Source of the DNA: Plasmodium vivax
Lineage: Eukaryota > Apicomplexa > Aconoidasida > Haemosporida > Plasmodiidae
Length of the DNA stretch: 64,000 nucleotides
NCBI RefSeq assembly: GCF_000002415.2
Contig: NC_009909.1
Location: 804,485-868,484, forward strand
Direction of reading: 5' to 3'
The position numbers and the translations under genes were made by a program. Shown here piece after piece: positions 1-12,171 of the stretch. The notes beneath the pieces were generated by a model that had not been told where the DNA came from, did no database searches, and worked only from the letters and a program-made list of their open reading frames with translations. Every line of letters begins with the position of its first letter. The first letter of the stretch is position 1.

Positions 1-1785
1 ATTTTGGATGCAAAAAATGTACATTCAGTTTATGGCCTTAAGCAATCATACACAATTCCCTTAACATATCATATGCGTATATATGTACGTATGTACGTAT
101 GTATGCTTGTGTACACATGTTATATATACATAAGCGTATACCTTCGTCTATGTGTATGGTAAGGTGCATATAAAAAAAATCACACTGCTTCTACATTTTG
201 TCAACCTACTAAAACAACTGATTACTTTTTAATTCATGTGGCGGAAGTATTTTATCAAATTGAAGTAGCTTTTCAGCTCAGCGCCTGTGCATCGCGTGTT
301 CAGCGCACATAATAATTGCATGCATTTTCCCTCCATGTATGTGGGAATATGCTTATATTTAGTCGAACCATGCATAGGCGGTGTTCCGAACGCGCATTCT
401 TTTGCCTCCCTCGGGTATCTTTTTTTTGCACGAAAGTAAGAAGTGAGCCGAGGGGACGTCTAAAGAGGGTAGACTTTTTCTTAATGTGAAAAAAGTGAAA
501 AGCTTCTTTTTTTCATCATAATAGCGTTAAACGTTTGAAAAATCTGGCTAACTGTGACGTAAAAATGTGCTCGCGTAAACGAAGAACGGGTGGTAATTTT
601 ATCCGAGGGGGTGCGAGAAGAGCAGGAAAGGAGAAAAACAGCTGCGTTTCTTTTTTTCTCCTATGTGAAGAAAAATCACAGTCAAGTCAGAACTTGTTCC
701 GCTTTTTTATTTATTTTTGTTCTGATAGCGTAATTGGTTGATCCGTTATGTTGACTGCTTCTCACTTTAGTAGCGAAAAATAATGGTGTTAAGGTTATTT
801 TTCTCCCCCTTTTAACGGCTATATTTTAGAAAAAGAAAAAAATTGTGCCTCCCCAATGTTGTGTTGGAAGTGAATAGGGGATATAATTTGCCTCAATTCG
901 CTTAAAAGAAGTCTCAGCAAAATTGGACACTACTAAGATTTGAATTTGTTTAATTCATCATTGTGTCTTAGGGGGAGAGTAAACCGAATAGATAACGACG
1001 CGGCGTCACAGTAAGACTAAATAAGAGCAGCCCTTAAGAAAGAGGCAGGAACGAATTGCACAGTGCTCCTTGCGACAAGGTATACAAAACGCGGGAAGGG
1101 TAAATCAAAATAGTAAATCTAAAATGGAAAATCGCGAGTCCAGTTGCAACAATTGAGAGCACACTTTGTTGCGTCTCCTTTTTGGAAACTTGTTTTAAAA
1201 AAAGCATTGGGGCACGTAGAACCATTTTAGTGATGCATGGGAAAAGACAAACATGCAGATGGATTACTAAGCGCATAGAGGAATCGCCAAAAAATGCGCT
1301 TCCTTTGCACGGACGCTCTTCTGGTTTACTGCACGTTATAGACATATGTCATCCATTGTAACATTTTCAGAAAAACCCATCTGGAGAGCATCTTTTATTC
1401 TTTTTTTTTATTGCAAATGGGACAAACATGCACTTTGTGTGGATATTGTAGAACGTAAAAGCCAAGGTTAGCATTACATACATTTTTGGCATGCTCGTGT
1501 TCAGTGCGTTTTATAAAAATTGCGCTCTTGTTTGTATGGTTCGTTCGTGGGCTCTCGCACGTACATATGCATATATCGGTAAATAAAATTAGACGATTAT
1601 AAATAATTTCAAATGCCTCATTACTTAAATGAGAAAAAAAGCTAGCAAGAGGAGAACCAGCGTGCCATGCGAACTGGAGCAACATGGCAAAATAAAAAGG
1701 ATTACGGAAAATGCGGGCTACATGTTTTATGAAGCCCTTTATATAAGTAAAAAGCTGTATGGCACGGTTGGACATGTCAAAAAAA

Positions 1786-1816
<31 letters not shown>

Positions 1817-3280
1817 TAATGTAAACGTCTGCTTATTATGAAGTGCGTTATTCAATTGACCCATTTGCTTGTTCCTTTTTTTTTTTTTTTTCGTTTCGCT
1901 AGCTGCTTTAAGCGAAATTATAGTGGTCGCAGAACGAAGAAAAGTTAAAAAAAAAATATATAAGCCCATTAATGGGGCATTAAAAAGGACATAAAATTGA
2001 TTTATTGATATAAAAACGGCTACTCTGTCGAAATTTTGTTTGTTTTTTTTTTTTTTCGCGTTAATGCCCCTTTCTTTATAATTACAAAGTTAAAAACATA
2101 AAAAGGGGTCAAAAATAAACCAGCATTTTTAAAAAAAAGACTACCTGAAAATTTTAATATTTTTCATCCTCTTGAAATTAGGCAAGCAGGAAAGAAAGAT
2201 GCGAGCCGAGCAATTTAAAATGAGGACAAGGTTTTAAAGGTCGAAAAAAATTACCGCTGTAGTTATGCTTACTGCACTACATGCGTAAATAGATAGCATA
2301 TATTTATTCATTACGCATTAGAGCTTCTTACCGCTGCATTGTACGCAATTTTGCCCGAAATAGAATAAAACAAAATTTGTAACGGGTTTGACAATACATC
2401 ATACAGAGAGGAAAGAAGTAAAAAAAAATTTTTTTTAAACATATGGGGCAATCAACCAAAACCCTGATAGATTGAAAAAAAAAATAAAAAAGGGGGACAG
2501 GAAAATACTACAAATAAAAGAAAATAAAAAGAGGAGAAAAAAAAAAAGAAAAAACGAGGGAAACAAGATAAGAAAAAAAAAATAAAATAACTTTTAGCAT
2601 ATTTTTTTTAACTCCGCGATATCCAAAATTTTCCTTGAAAATTTAAGAATGACAAACATAATAATTATGAAAAAAAAAGACATAGACTTATCAATTTGGT
2701 ACGTATTATATATATCAATAAAATGCTAATTAATATAAATAAATTTATTTTTTTCATACTTTTTGTAACTATTTATTTACGTTATTTTTTAAGCTAAAAA
2801 TAGTAAGACAGTTGATTGTTTTTTTTTTTTTTGTATAAAGTTATATATTTATACTATATATTTATGCTGTCTTACAGATTAAATAGAAAAATCGATTTGG
2901 CTGAATCAAAATATTTCGAAAGATTGTTGTTTATAAAAATGTGATATAGCAATAGTTTTCTTCTGCGGAACTGACGCAAGTCCAGAAATCTTCATATGCA
3001 TATAAACCTACGCAGAAAAAACAGTAAATTAGAAGGTTTTTTCTGACCATGCTACCCCTGTTTTGACATAGCCCGTATAATATATACTTATATCGTTGTT
3101 GCTAATTATATAAAGTATGCATATGTATACAAAATAGCCGCCCCCTTTCTGTCTGTATTTTTATTTTTTTGAAAGACATTAGAAGAAGGTATAAATGAGG
3201 AATTTTTTTTCTTCATTATTACCCCAAAGCAGTGAAAGAAACGAATACAAATTTTTAGCTGTTCAATAAAAATACCTGAT
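1..3280. other. Intergenic region, no gene supported
   Basis: AT-rich non-coding sequence upstream of the first exported-protein gene. Open frames here are short, overlap on opposite strands and have no recognisable leader, motif or splice context. It contains many homopolymer A/T runs and a TA microsatellite near 1787-1812. The last kilobase presumably holds the 5' UTR and promoter of the gene at 3281, but no specific element was recognised. Confidence 0.6.
1787..1812. repeat. (TA)n microsatellite
   Basis: An uninterrupted TA dinucleotide run of about 26 bases, seen directly. Such tracts are common in Plasmodium intergenic DNA. Confidence 0.9.
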
Positions 3281-4826
3281 ATGAAAGAAATGTATGAAAT
3301 GGATGATGAGCTGTTGGACAGGCTCCTATTCGGTACAGCAGAAATAAGAGGCATGACTTCTGGAAAGAGAAATGAGAAATATTTCTTTACGCATTCGTTA
3401 GAACAGAGTAAAATTGATATGAAAAAGTGTTTCAAGAATCTTATAACTTCCAAATTTTTCGTTTTTTTCCTTTTTACCTTGCTACATCTGTTCGTACAGG
3501 TAGGCGAATGTGGAGATGAATAGACAATCTCGCAGTAGCGTTTTTATTTTATTTATTTATTTTACTTTTTCGTAAAAAGGTCATTTTTGAAGAACCGTTA
3601 TTTTATAGATGATTTTTTTTTTTTTTTAATGACCCCTGCAGAATACGTCCATTTCTGATGAGAGGAACATTTACGGAGAACTGCAACTGAGTTATACATA
3701 TTCAAGAAAATTAGCCGAGAAAGAAAAAACTTCTCGTGCTAGAAAGGCTCCCGCTAACAGGGTGAAAAAGAAAAAGGTGTCTACGTCTTCCTTGAAAAAG
3801 GAGGAACCTCCCCAGAATACAGGGGAGACAGGAGGAAGTGGAGATGCCACAGGAGCCAGGGCCAGTGTGAAGGCCGCCAACAGTGGTGCGGCAAAAACTG
3901 GTGCTGGTGTGAAGGCAGGCAGCAGTGGTGCGGCTAAAACTAGCGGGGAGGCGGCAAAAACTAGCAGCGATACAGCAAAAGCTAGCGGAAACGCGGCTAA
4001 AACTAGCGGAGACGCTGCAAAAACTAATGGCGACGCGACAGCCTCTTCCGGTAGTGCTGCAGAGAAAACTAGTGGTGATACCGCAACCACTGTCAGCGAT
4101 GCGGCAGTCCCCACTAGTGATGCGGCTACCTCGAGTAGTGATGCAACATCCTCGGGTAATGACGCAACTTCCTCGAGTAGTGACGCAACAGCCTCGAGCA
4201 ACGATGCGACGACAATCAATGGCGACGCGACAGGGACAAGTAGCGCTGGCACAACCAGTGGAGACTCCGCAGCAAGCAGCGGCGAATCGACTACCTCCAG
4301 TGGCGAGGCGACCACATCCGCTGGTAAAGAGAAAGTAATGCGCAGTTGCTTGAAAAAGGCGACAAGTCCAAAAAGAGAAAAGCGAAATGTACACTTTGCT
4401 GATCCTATATCACGTGAAAAAATATTTTATAAAGATGAATGTATAGGGTACACTGGGGAAAATGAGGAGAAAGAAAAAAAAGTAGAAAAAGCAGAAAAAG
4501 AAAAAAAAATAAAAAAAGTAGAAGAAAAAAAGGTGGGAAACGAGGGAAGCGACATTGTAAGCAAAAAAGCAAAAAAAAAAAGAGCCTTGTTTTTTGGCTT
4601 TTTGAAAAAGAAAAAAAAGAAAAAAACACTAAAAGCGAAGGTAAAGACCTCTGAATCGATAGTAAAGGCAAGTGGGGGTCGAAATAATGCTGTAAAGCCA
4701 AGCACCGCACAGAAAGAAGCTACTGCAAGTTCAGCAGGAACTACGAATAAAAGACCCGAAAGGGAGAAAGAAATTGTAGGTAATGTACTTCGAAGGAGCG
4801 CCACTTTGGATAACTTAAGTATATGA
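3281..4826 (+). CDS. Exported protein with canonical PEXEL, Ala/Ser/Thr-Asp repeats and PP1-docking-like motif
   Basis: Two exons: 3281-3499 (73 codons) and 3642-4826, phase 0, 467 aa. The ATG at 3281 follows an in-frame stop five codons upstream. Exon 1 ends in a hydrophobic recessed signal (residues about 57-72) and the splice junction reads Q|NT. Twenty-two residues later comes SRKLAE (R95-K-L-A-E99), a canonical RxLxE export motif, so delivery into the host red cell is predicted. Residues about 139-303 are low-complexity units such as SGDAAKT and SSSDAT. After them lies a conserved-looking block, SCLKK (308-312) then RNVHFADP (321-328), and then a lysine/glutamate-rich tail. The leader is related to those of the genes at 8037 and 12172. 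The family was not recognised. The export call is strong; the biochemical role is unknown. Base use in the repeat block is GC-richer than its surroundings. Confidence 0.82.
3840..4330 (+). repeat. Coding low-complexity repeat (Ala/Ser/Thr/Gly/Asp)
   Basis: Imperfect tandem units of 7-8 codons (SGDAAKT, SGNAAKT, SSDATSS types) inside the exported-protein gene. The frame is kept throughout. The block is noticeably richer in G and C than flanking DNA. Confidence 0.85.
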
Positions 4827-5196
4827 GGAAATGGCGGACAAGTAAAAGACGTGTGGAAGGATGCCTTAGAATTTAAAAAAAAAAAGATAATTAGGGGAAA
4901 TTTTCCTTACAGAAATGATCATCGACGAGAGGGGTCTTAAACGGTTAAGCTAAGTTATGCCTGTAGACAAATATGAATCTTCAAAAAATGAAGAGAAGGG
5001 TGAATTATATAAAAACGAAATTTTTTTTTTTTTTATGATATCTGAGGCCTGGGGCTGAAAGAGTTGCATGTGTTGTTCTGCATATAGGCTTGCTCATGGG
5101 GATGGTGATTTAAAAAAAAGAGACTTCTAAAATGAGAGAAGATTCTTATAAATTGTGTGAATGCACACAAGAGGAGGAAAAAAAAAAAAAAAAAAA

Positions 5197-5526
5197 TTAA
5201 GTGAACGGAATGAAGCGAATATAAGCGAATATAAGCGAATATAAGCGATGTTCTTCGTCTACTTTGGTGAGAGAACTACTGGAAAGGGATAAAACTGATT
5301 TGATCCTTTTGCACAGAATAATTAATGGGGGAAATTGAGCTATAAGGGAAATATTATACCCAGGATGATATAAGGCAAAAAATGAAGACGACGTAGTATT
5401 TTGTTTTGTGCAAAAAATAAAGGGATCCTTTGGTAGATTTATGTGGCCTATAATTTTACAAAAAATGATGAGTATAACTGCAACGATGAAGATGAATAAG
5501 GATGCTATGGTTACCATGCTAATCAA
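5197..5526 (-). pseudogene. Possible remnant encoding one transmembrane helix and a tail (unassigned)
   Basis: A minus-strand open frame encodes a run of about 20 hydrophobic residues (VTIASLFIFIVAVILIIF), then Cys-Lys and a mostly polar segment of about 80 residues. That layout resembles the membrane anchor and tail of Plasmodium surface proteins. No leader exon, export motif or pir signature was found next to it. The frame closes at a TAG about 20 codons before the displayed start and the displayed start codon is TTG. It may be an exon remnant or a chance frame. Confidence 0.2.
5213..5248. repeat. Short tandem repeat, 10-bp unit
   Basis: Three full copies and one partial copy of aagcgaatat in direct tandem, read directly. 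Confidence 0.85.
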
Positions 5527-5818
5527 ATGTTTAGTAAAACCGTTAGGATATTCAAACTGAGTGAGCTCTGATGTCTAACCGGTGTGTCTCATTTTTGTGT
5601 TGAATTCTCTGCAGTGAAGAAGAATCTAAAAAAAGTTGCCTACTTGGACAATTTTTAAAATTAAGAGCATGTGCTGTTAAGAGGATTCATTTGGGAAAAT
5701 CTATTTTCTGAAGAGTATGTTTTTGTAAAGTTCTGCAATTAGCCATCCTTAAAATGGGCGAAGGGGAATTTCTCCTGGCCTACGGGACGCATTGATGTGA
5801 TAGGAATGTGGGCGTATG

Positions 5819-5822
<4 letters not shown>

Positions 5823-5857
<35 letters not shown>
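5823..5857. repeat. (TA)n microsatellite
   Basis: About 35 bases of uninterrupted TA dinucleotide. Confidence 0.9.
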
Positions 5858-5860
<3 letters not shown>

Positions 5861-8036
5861 CGTGTACGCCTCTCGCGCAGCTGCTTCTTCTCCAGCCCCA
5901 GTGCCCTTATGTCTTTCTGTTAATAATTTTAACTGGTTTATTTTTTGAACAAATTGTAAAATTAAAGGAAAACGCATGCTTGTGATTCCCTTGTTTTTCC
6001 AGCCATTCGCAAATGTGTGCATGCATCTGTGCACGTTTGTACATTTGTACATTTGTGCATGTTTATGTGTATGCGTATGCGTGTATGTGTACATGCGTAC
6101 ACACGTACACATGCTTCTTTTTACAATCGCCCCTTTTTGGCGCGCTTATTTGTTCTCCTGTCCACTCATTTTCACTCTGTGCAATAAAAGGTTCCTTTTA
6201 TACACACGCGCACACAACTCCCAATTGCTCATTTGACTTGTTTTAGCAATTATACCAGTCGTGTATAATAGCTTTTTTCCTGCTTAAACATCACCAATGT
6301 TGTTTAATTTATTCAATTTATTTGTTTATCAAAAAGGAGAAGATAAAATATTTGTCTCAACAAATATTACAAGTGCAAAATATTTTTACAGAATTGTCAT
6401 CGATTTGCTTTTTTTGTACTTTCAAAAAGTTGCAAGCAAAAAAGAAAATGAAAAAAAAAAAAAAAAAAAAAAGGAGCAATACAGCTATAATATGTATAGA
6501 TATATATTTATCTTAAAGGAAATTTACATAAAGATGGAATGAAATTATGTAAGCTCCTTCGGTTTAAGGTTATCATTGTTCTATTATATATGCGTGTAGA
6601 CACGCACATATAAATGGGCACACGAAATATATGTGTACTTGCAGACATATGGAGGATGCAAAGGAAGCGATAAAAATGATTAAACCGACGTCCTCAGGGT
6701 TTTTTTCTCTGGCGAAGTTGTTCCCACTCGAAAATTTTAGCTTTTTAACACTGGCCAGATGGCTCAACACAACATAGTGTAGAGCGGCATATAGAGCAGC
6801 ATGTAGAGTGGCCTGGTGTAAAGCGGCATAGTGTAACGTAAGAAATGGAATTGCTATGCCCGTTTATGCAACTGTTCGCGCATCCTTTCATGATGACGCG
6901 TCAACATTTTTAACGCTATACATATTCCTCCCCTTTTAACTTTACGGGGCTGTTTCGCCTAAGCTGTCATTTAAAGTGTATTTTTCTTTTTCTTTTTTTA
7001 ACAGCTGTGCAGAAAAAAGATTGTATAACATTTCGTAACACCTGTTATTAAATAAACCAACAAACCATTTCGCTCCTTTTTATTTTTTAACACCAAACGG
7101 GATAAGCATCAAAATGGTAAAATTTTACATAGCACAAGTAATGACAAAAAAAAAAAAAAAAAAGGGTCGAGAGAAGTAGCACAAACGTCACACTATCCTA
7201 TATTTTTTAGATCAAATGGTTCTATTAACCCTTTTTAGAAAAATAAATGAACCTTTAGAAACAGGTTTGCCATCAATTGTGTGGAGTATAAATTGAAGTT
7301 TTTATTTAGTGAATCATTTTTTTTTTTTTCTTCCTTTTCGCTTAAGGTAAAAATACAATTATGTATAAATTACTGTTTTGGTGGCACGCCCTTTTTAAAA
7401 AAAGCGAAATAGCTCATTTTTGAGTAAACACCGTTGTGCGGCACCCGTCACTGACTCTGTTTTTAAATAAATATGTTAAAGTGACATATAAAAATGTGAG
7501 TGTTGAAACGATGCTGAATTATTGTGGCTGAGGTACAGAGGCAACCGTTTGCTGTGCATCGGTTATCATTAATATAGTTAAATAGAACTTAAAGATTCTT
7601 CTTGTGCAGTTGCTTATGTTTGATAGAAAAAAAAAAAAAAAACGAGATATTATAAAAAAGAACAAATGCCCGTGCTACCACACCCCATCCCCTTTACTGA
7701 TTAGATTTATCCTATTCGTTTAGTCGTATGCTTTATTTATACGTACAGCAATTACAATAAGTAAAAAAATTTTTATTCCTTACGTTTTAGAGTTTTTCTG
7801 GTGAACTTTTTGTAGAATTTTTTTTTTTTATAATCACAAATTTGTAATATGGTAATTATTAGATAATTTTTTGTTGTGTTTTTTTTATGCGTTTTTTGTT
7901 ATGCGTTTTTTTTTAATTTCGATTTTTTGCGAACTCGTTTGCCGGTTTATATGAGCCCTCTTATCTTATGTTTTAAATCGAACTGTAAGTAAAAAAAATA
8001 AAACTTTCAAAATTGCGGAGTTTAGTAATATACAAA

Positions 8037-9668
8037 ATGGATGGCAACTTATGTGGTCGTGGATGCTCCCATGGTGGTTCGGGAAGGAGCAGTTCCTCCT
8101 TAGTAGCGAATAAGAGCAATTTTAAAAATCGTTGCACTCGTTCATTAGAGCAGGGGAGTAAAATCATTACAGGTAGAATCTGTACAAAGGTTGCAAGGTC
8201 TAGAATATTTATTTTGTTTTTTCTAACCCTTTTGAATCTCTTTTTACAAGTAGGATAAGAGTTCATTTTCGATTGTACATAAAAGCCCGTGGTGTGCATA
8301 GATGCGCACACGTGTGTACATATCCCGTCGATATGTTTCTTTATGGCCAATTTTAGTCTTACCAAAATAAAAATAAAAAAAAAAACTTCACTTGAAAAAC
8401 GCTATTTTTTCACTGTCCTATAGAATACGTACTACACAAATGAAGAGGGGAAATCATTTTCCAAATTAGAATTAAGCATCGGTGGATGTTCCAGGAAATT
8501 AGCATTAGCTGAAATAAGACAACTGAGGGAAAGTGCCACTTTAGCTAGACTGGCTCTTAAAAAAGAAGATAGTGATCATTTGAGGAAGTACAAAGAAGAT
8601 TTTTACAAGAGAATGGAAGAAAGGTTGAAACAAGTAGGCCCAGACCCGTTACCCAATTGTTTGAAAAAGGGGGATAAAATTACTACAGTAAAAAAAAAAA
8701 TGCAGTTTGTAGAGCCGGAAGAGATAATCCAGAAAGGGAAAACTTCGAACAGGACAATGCTGAAAGTGAAATTTGAGGAGCAAAATGAGATGGAGAAAAA
8801 TGAGATGGAGAAAAATGAAATGGGGAAAAATGAGAAGGGGAAAAATGAGATGGGGAAAAATGAGAAGGGGAAAAATGAGATGGGGAAAAATGAGATGGGG
8901 AAAAATGGGAAGGGGAAAAATGAGATGGGGAAAAATGAGATGGGGAAAAATGGGAAGGGGAAAAAAGGGAAAGAAAAAGATGAGAAAGAGAAAGAAGAAG
9001 CTCCCGTGGACCCAATGAAGCATTTGAGGAATGAAAAAAATAAAATAATGACTACAGCGGAGTTGAAAAAAAAATATGATGACATTTTGTACAAACATAT
9101 AAGCAAAGAAGAAATGAAGGAAATTATGGATTCCATTGAAGCCAGTGATTATGATAATATAAGGCGAAGTAAGAATGTCGTTTATAACGAGGATGATAAT
9201 GACCAATTGCCATATGATTGTACGATGAGAGAGATTAGTGAGAAGATTACAGAAGATTTTTTAAGTGAGATGACTGCAGAACTACGGAAGGTTGTAAGCC
9301 CAAAGGACATGTTTATAATCTGGCATTATGTTCAGGCTTTTGGAAGAGATAAATATTTAAGGATGAATGGGGATTTGTGGAGATTGTGTGGACATGTGCA
9401 GAAGGAATATAACATACCAGATGACATTAAAAAAAGAGAATGGCAAGAAATCGCTGGCTACATGTCAAGTGAGTTACTGGATAAGGAACACAAAGATTAT
9501 TTAGATTTTAAAGAATTAGCTAATAAGGGATCCTGCAAAAAATCCAAGTTTTACGAATTTATAGATTCTAAAAGGAGTTCGTGGAAATTCTTAACGGCTA
9601 TAATGATGGATTCGTGGAAGGAGGCATTAATTGAGAGACTAAAAAGTTACAGCATAGAAGAGGAGTAA
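8037..9668 (+). CDS. PHIST (PRESAN) domain exported protein with EMGKN repeat
   Basis: Two exons: 8037-8249 (71 codons) and 8424-9668, phase 0, 485 aa. Exon 1 carries a terminal hydrophobic segment (FILFFLTLLNLFLQ) and joins at Q|NT, as in the gene at 3281. Export motif candidates are SRKLALAE (R95-K-L-A-L99, lacking the acidic fifth residue) and the downstream RQLRE (103-107), which fits RxLxE. CLKK at 150-153 is followed at fixed spacing by FVEP (166-169). Residues 192-251 are a five-residue repeat of the EMGKN/EKGKN type. Residues about 338-478 match the PHIST fold: helical, with spaced tryptophans and the KEYNIP...REW core. In this family PHIST domains bind host membrane-skeleton proteins or PfEMP1 tails; which partner applies here is unknown. 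Confidence 0.88.
8784..8964 (+). repeat. In-frame 15-bp minisatellite
   Basis: About twelve tandem copies of a 15-base unit (gagatggggaaaaat type) encode the EMGKN/EKGKN pentapeptides inside the PHIST gene. Copies differ at only a few positions, which implies recent expansion. Confidence 0.92.
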
Positions 9669-11685
9669 CCTTTTGCTACCGGTGATGCAGCGATGCAGTG
9701 ATGCAGGGCTACATTGCTACAGTGCTACAGTGCTGCAATGCTGCAATGCACGGTTTATTTCTAAAAAAAATGGAGAGTATCAGACAAATAGGTAACTTTT
9801 GACACGCAGGAGGATGTATATACACGCATGTACACTTGAATTATGTTATACATTTGTGAGATGGTATTTTGCACACCGCGTGAATGTATTACCTTTTTTC
9901 CCTTGCCTGTCAATGGAACGATAAAATGGGCTAGCAGAAATTTACCGTAACAAATGATTTCCAAATGGGTACTTAAATGCAAAAAAAAAAAAAAAAAATT
10001 GCTTATATTTGTAAACAAAAAAAAAAAACAACCTTTTAGAGAAAGCTTCCAATTAGAGTACCTTTTTTTTTTATCTAAAAAGTGTATTAAACTACAGATG
10101 TACATTATTGTGCACGAATTTTCTCCCGTAAACTCTTTTTTTTTCTTGCACTCTTTTTATACATAACGCTGCCCTATAAACTCTAGCTATTTAGTTTTTA
10201 AGTAAATCGCCTACTCAATTTTAGAAAAAAAGAGCGCATTTTTTTTTCCCATAATTTTGCTCAAATGTTAAGCAAAGGGGAGTCATATATGAGGAGGAAG
10301 GAATGATTATTTCTTCTTTGATAACCACTCGAAGGGAAATCCTTAACAGAAGCAAGGCAGTGCTTAACAGCGCAGGTTCTTAACAGCGGAGGCTCTTAAC
10401 AATTTTCGGACGACATACTATTGTGTAGAATCCTTCGCTTGCTGTTCGTCCGCTTGGCGTCTTTCATAGAATAGGGAAAAAAGCCATACATTTGTGCAGG
10501 TATAAACAATCCCACAATTTTACCCCTCCTGGGAACCCATTTTAGATCCAAATAAACGATAAATTGTGAGAACGCTTAGTTTAATAGAAATAATGAGGAT
10601 TAGCGCGAAAAGGAATGCTTATAGAATAAAACCAAAAAATTAATATACCCTCCTATAAGGTAATTGAAGCAACTGTACATATGCAGTGAAGTTAAAACAA
10701 ATGAGTAGAATTTATTCAACGATTAGAACCTTTTTTTGTGCGCGTTCTTTGTAGAAATTTACATGTGCATGCATGCTTACGCCTTTAGTGGTTTGCTTAA
10801 CATGTGTGAGAAGTGTGCAAATATTGTTATTTGGGTTGGTATAATGATTTGCCCGTTTGCCCGTTCGTCCGTTTGTTCCTCCATTTCGCACGTTTTTCGC
10901 GCATTAACTGTGTACGTTTTTTTCCCTCATTAGTTACTGTTACAGCCAAAGGCACCACTTCTACACGTGGTGCATTATTACAGCCAAAAGTCTATTCCTT
11001 AAGAATAGAAACAAATGACATTTAGCTATCTTCTGTTTTTTCGAAACATGCAACATAGTGTATAGGGTCATCAGCTTGACATTTGATAGCATTGTTAATA
11101 TAAAAATGAGAGGAAAAAAAAAAAAAAATTGGTTGTAGAATGCATCTATAGAATTACTACAATTAGCTTTTTATGCGAATTGTTGTATCTGATCGCATCC
11201 GAGAAAGCAGCTAGTATATTTGTGCTGAATTACATAACTACATTAAAAGTGAAAAGCTTTCTTTTTTTTTTATTCCCTTTTTTAGGAAGTAATAGTATAA
11301 AAAGGTTATATGTTTAGCTTCATGGTGTATTACACAAGCTTTTTAAAATTGCACAAAAAAATAGCTACCATATTGATCAAAGTTGTAATTTGCTAACCAA
11401 GGGAATTCGTTTTGAGTGAACTCGCCTAAATGTGTTAGTGGATTGGAAGAAATTATGAAATGACGTAGCCGTTGTACTGGCAATTCTACAAGTTAAGCTG
11501 AAAAGTAGCGCTGAACTGTTGAGAGTCCGGGTGTTAATAACCGTTTGGTTTGCTGCGATTTTGTTGCTAACTTAATTTTGCTGAATAACTGCTTCGCTTT
11601 GTCAAAATAGCTGGAGAAAAAAAAGGAAGGCTAAATTTTCTTTTTAAAATTAACCATTTGAAATTGTTAACAATTTTGTTTTAAA

Positions 11686-11845
11686 GATTGGTTGGTTTGT
11701 TGGTTGTTTGTTTGGTTAGTTGTTTGGTTGGTTGACTGGTTGTTTGGTTGGTTGGCTGGTTGATCGGTTGGTTGATCGGTTGGTTTATCGTTTGTTTGTT
11801 CGGTTGACGGATCGGTTGATCGATTTATTGTTTGATTGATTAATT
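11686..11845. repeat. Degenerate GGTT/GTTT tetranucleotide satellite
   Basis: About 160 bases made almost entirely of GGTT, GTTT, GACT and GATC-type tetramers in tandem. The strand is strongly biased towards G and T, with almost no cytosine. Confidence 0.9.
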
Positions 11846-11849
11846 AAAA

Positions 11850-11940
11850 AAAGAATTTTATTAATTTTATTAATTTTATTAATTTTGTTAATTTAATTAA
11901 TTTTAATAATTTTAATAAATTTAATAAATTTTAATTTAAA
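11850..11940. repeat. AT-only repeat TTAATTTTA/TTTAATAAT
   Basis: A tandem array of 9-10 base AT-only units abuts the GGTT satellite. Together they form a sharp composition switch about 230-480 bases upstream of the next gene. Confidence 0.85.
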
Positions 11941-12171
11941 AAAATTCCTTGCACAAGTGCAACTCTTTTCAAAATTAAATTTTTGTAACCTTATAATTAA
12001 ACTGACACCCCGTTGATTACTCTTCACCCTTCAGCACATTAACCTGACATACATAAATACTATCACCCTGCGTTTCTTTTAACCTATTAGGAAAAACAAA
12101 CCCATACCTTTTAAAAAATATACTCTTTTATTATTAAACAAAAGCTTTTATTTTTTTTATCATCTCCAAAA

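Larger units (their letters stand above)
4827..8036. other. Intergenic region with repeats and a possible gene remnant
   Basis: No supported gene. It holds a decamer repeat (5213-5248), a TA microsatellite (5823-5857), a CA/TG-rich stretch (about 6010-6110) and a small GCGGCATA-like repeat (about 6778-6830). A minus-strand open frame at 5197-5526 contains one strong hydrophobic helix followed by a polar tail. It is listed separately as a weak candidate remnant. Confidence 0.6.
9669..12171. other. Intergenic region, mostly simple repeats
   Basis: No gene supported. It contains a degenerate GCAATGCTACAGT-like repeat just after the PHIST stop (about 9682-9750), three copies of a CTTAACAGCG(C/G)AGG-like unit (about 10335-10400), long A/T runs, and the paired repeat block at 11686-11940. 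Confidence 0.65.

Noticed and set aside
3692..4394. Minus-strand and alternate plus-strand frames over the Ala/Ser repeats
   Set aside because: Overlap the PEXEL-containing exon 2 in other frames and are repeat artefacts.
8603..9206. Minus-strand Phe/Ser/Pro frames opposite the EMGKN minisatellite
   Set aside because: Products of the 15-bp repeat read on the wrong strand; the plus-strand PHIST gene explains the region.
11686..11845. CRISPR-like array
   Set aside because: The block is continuous tetranucleotide repeat without spacers and the genome is eukaryotic.
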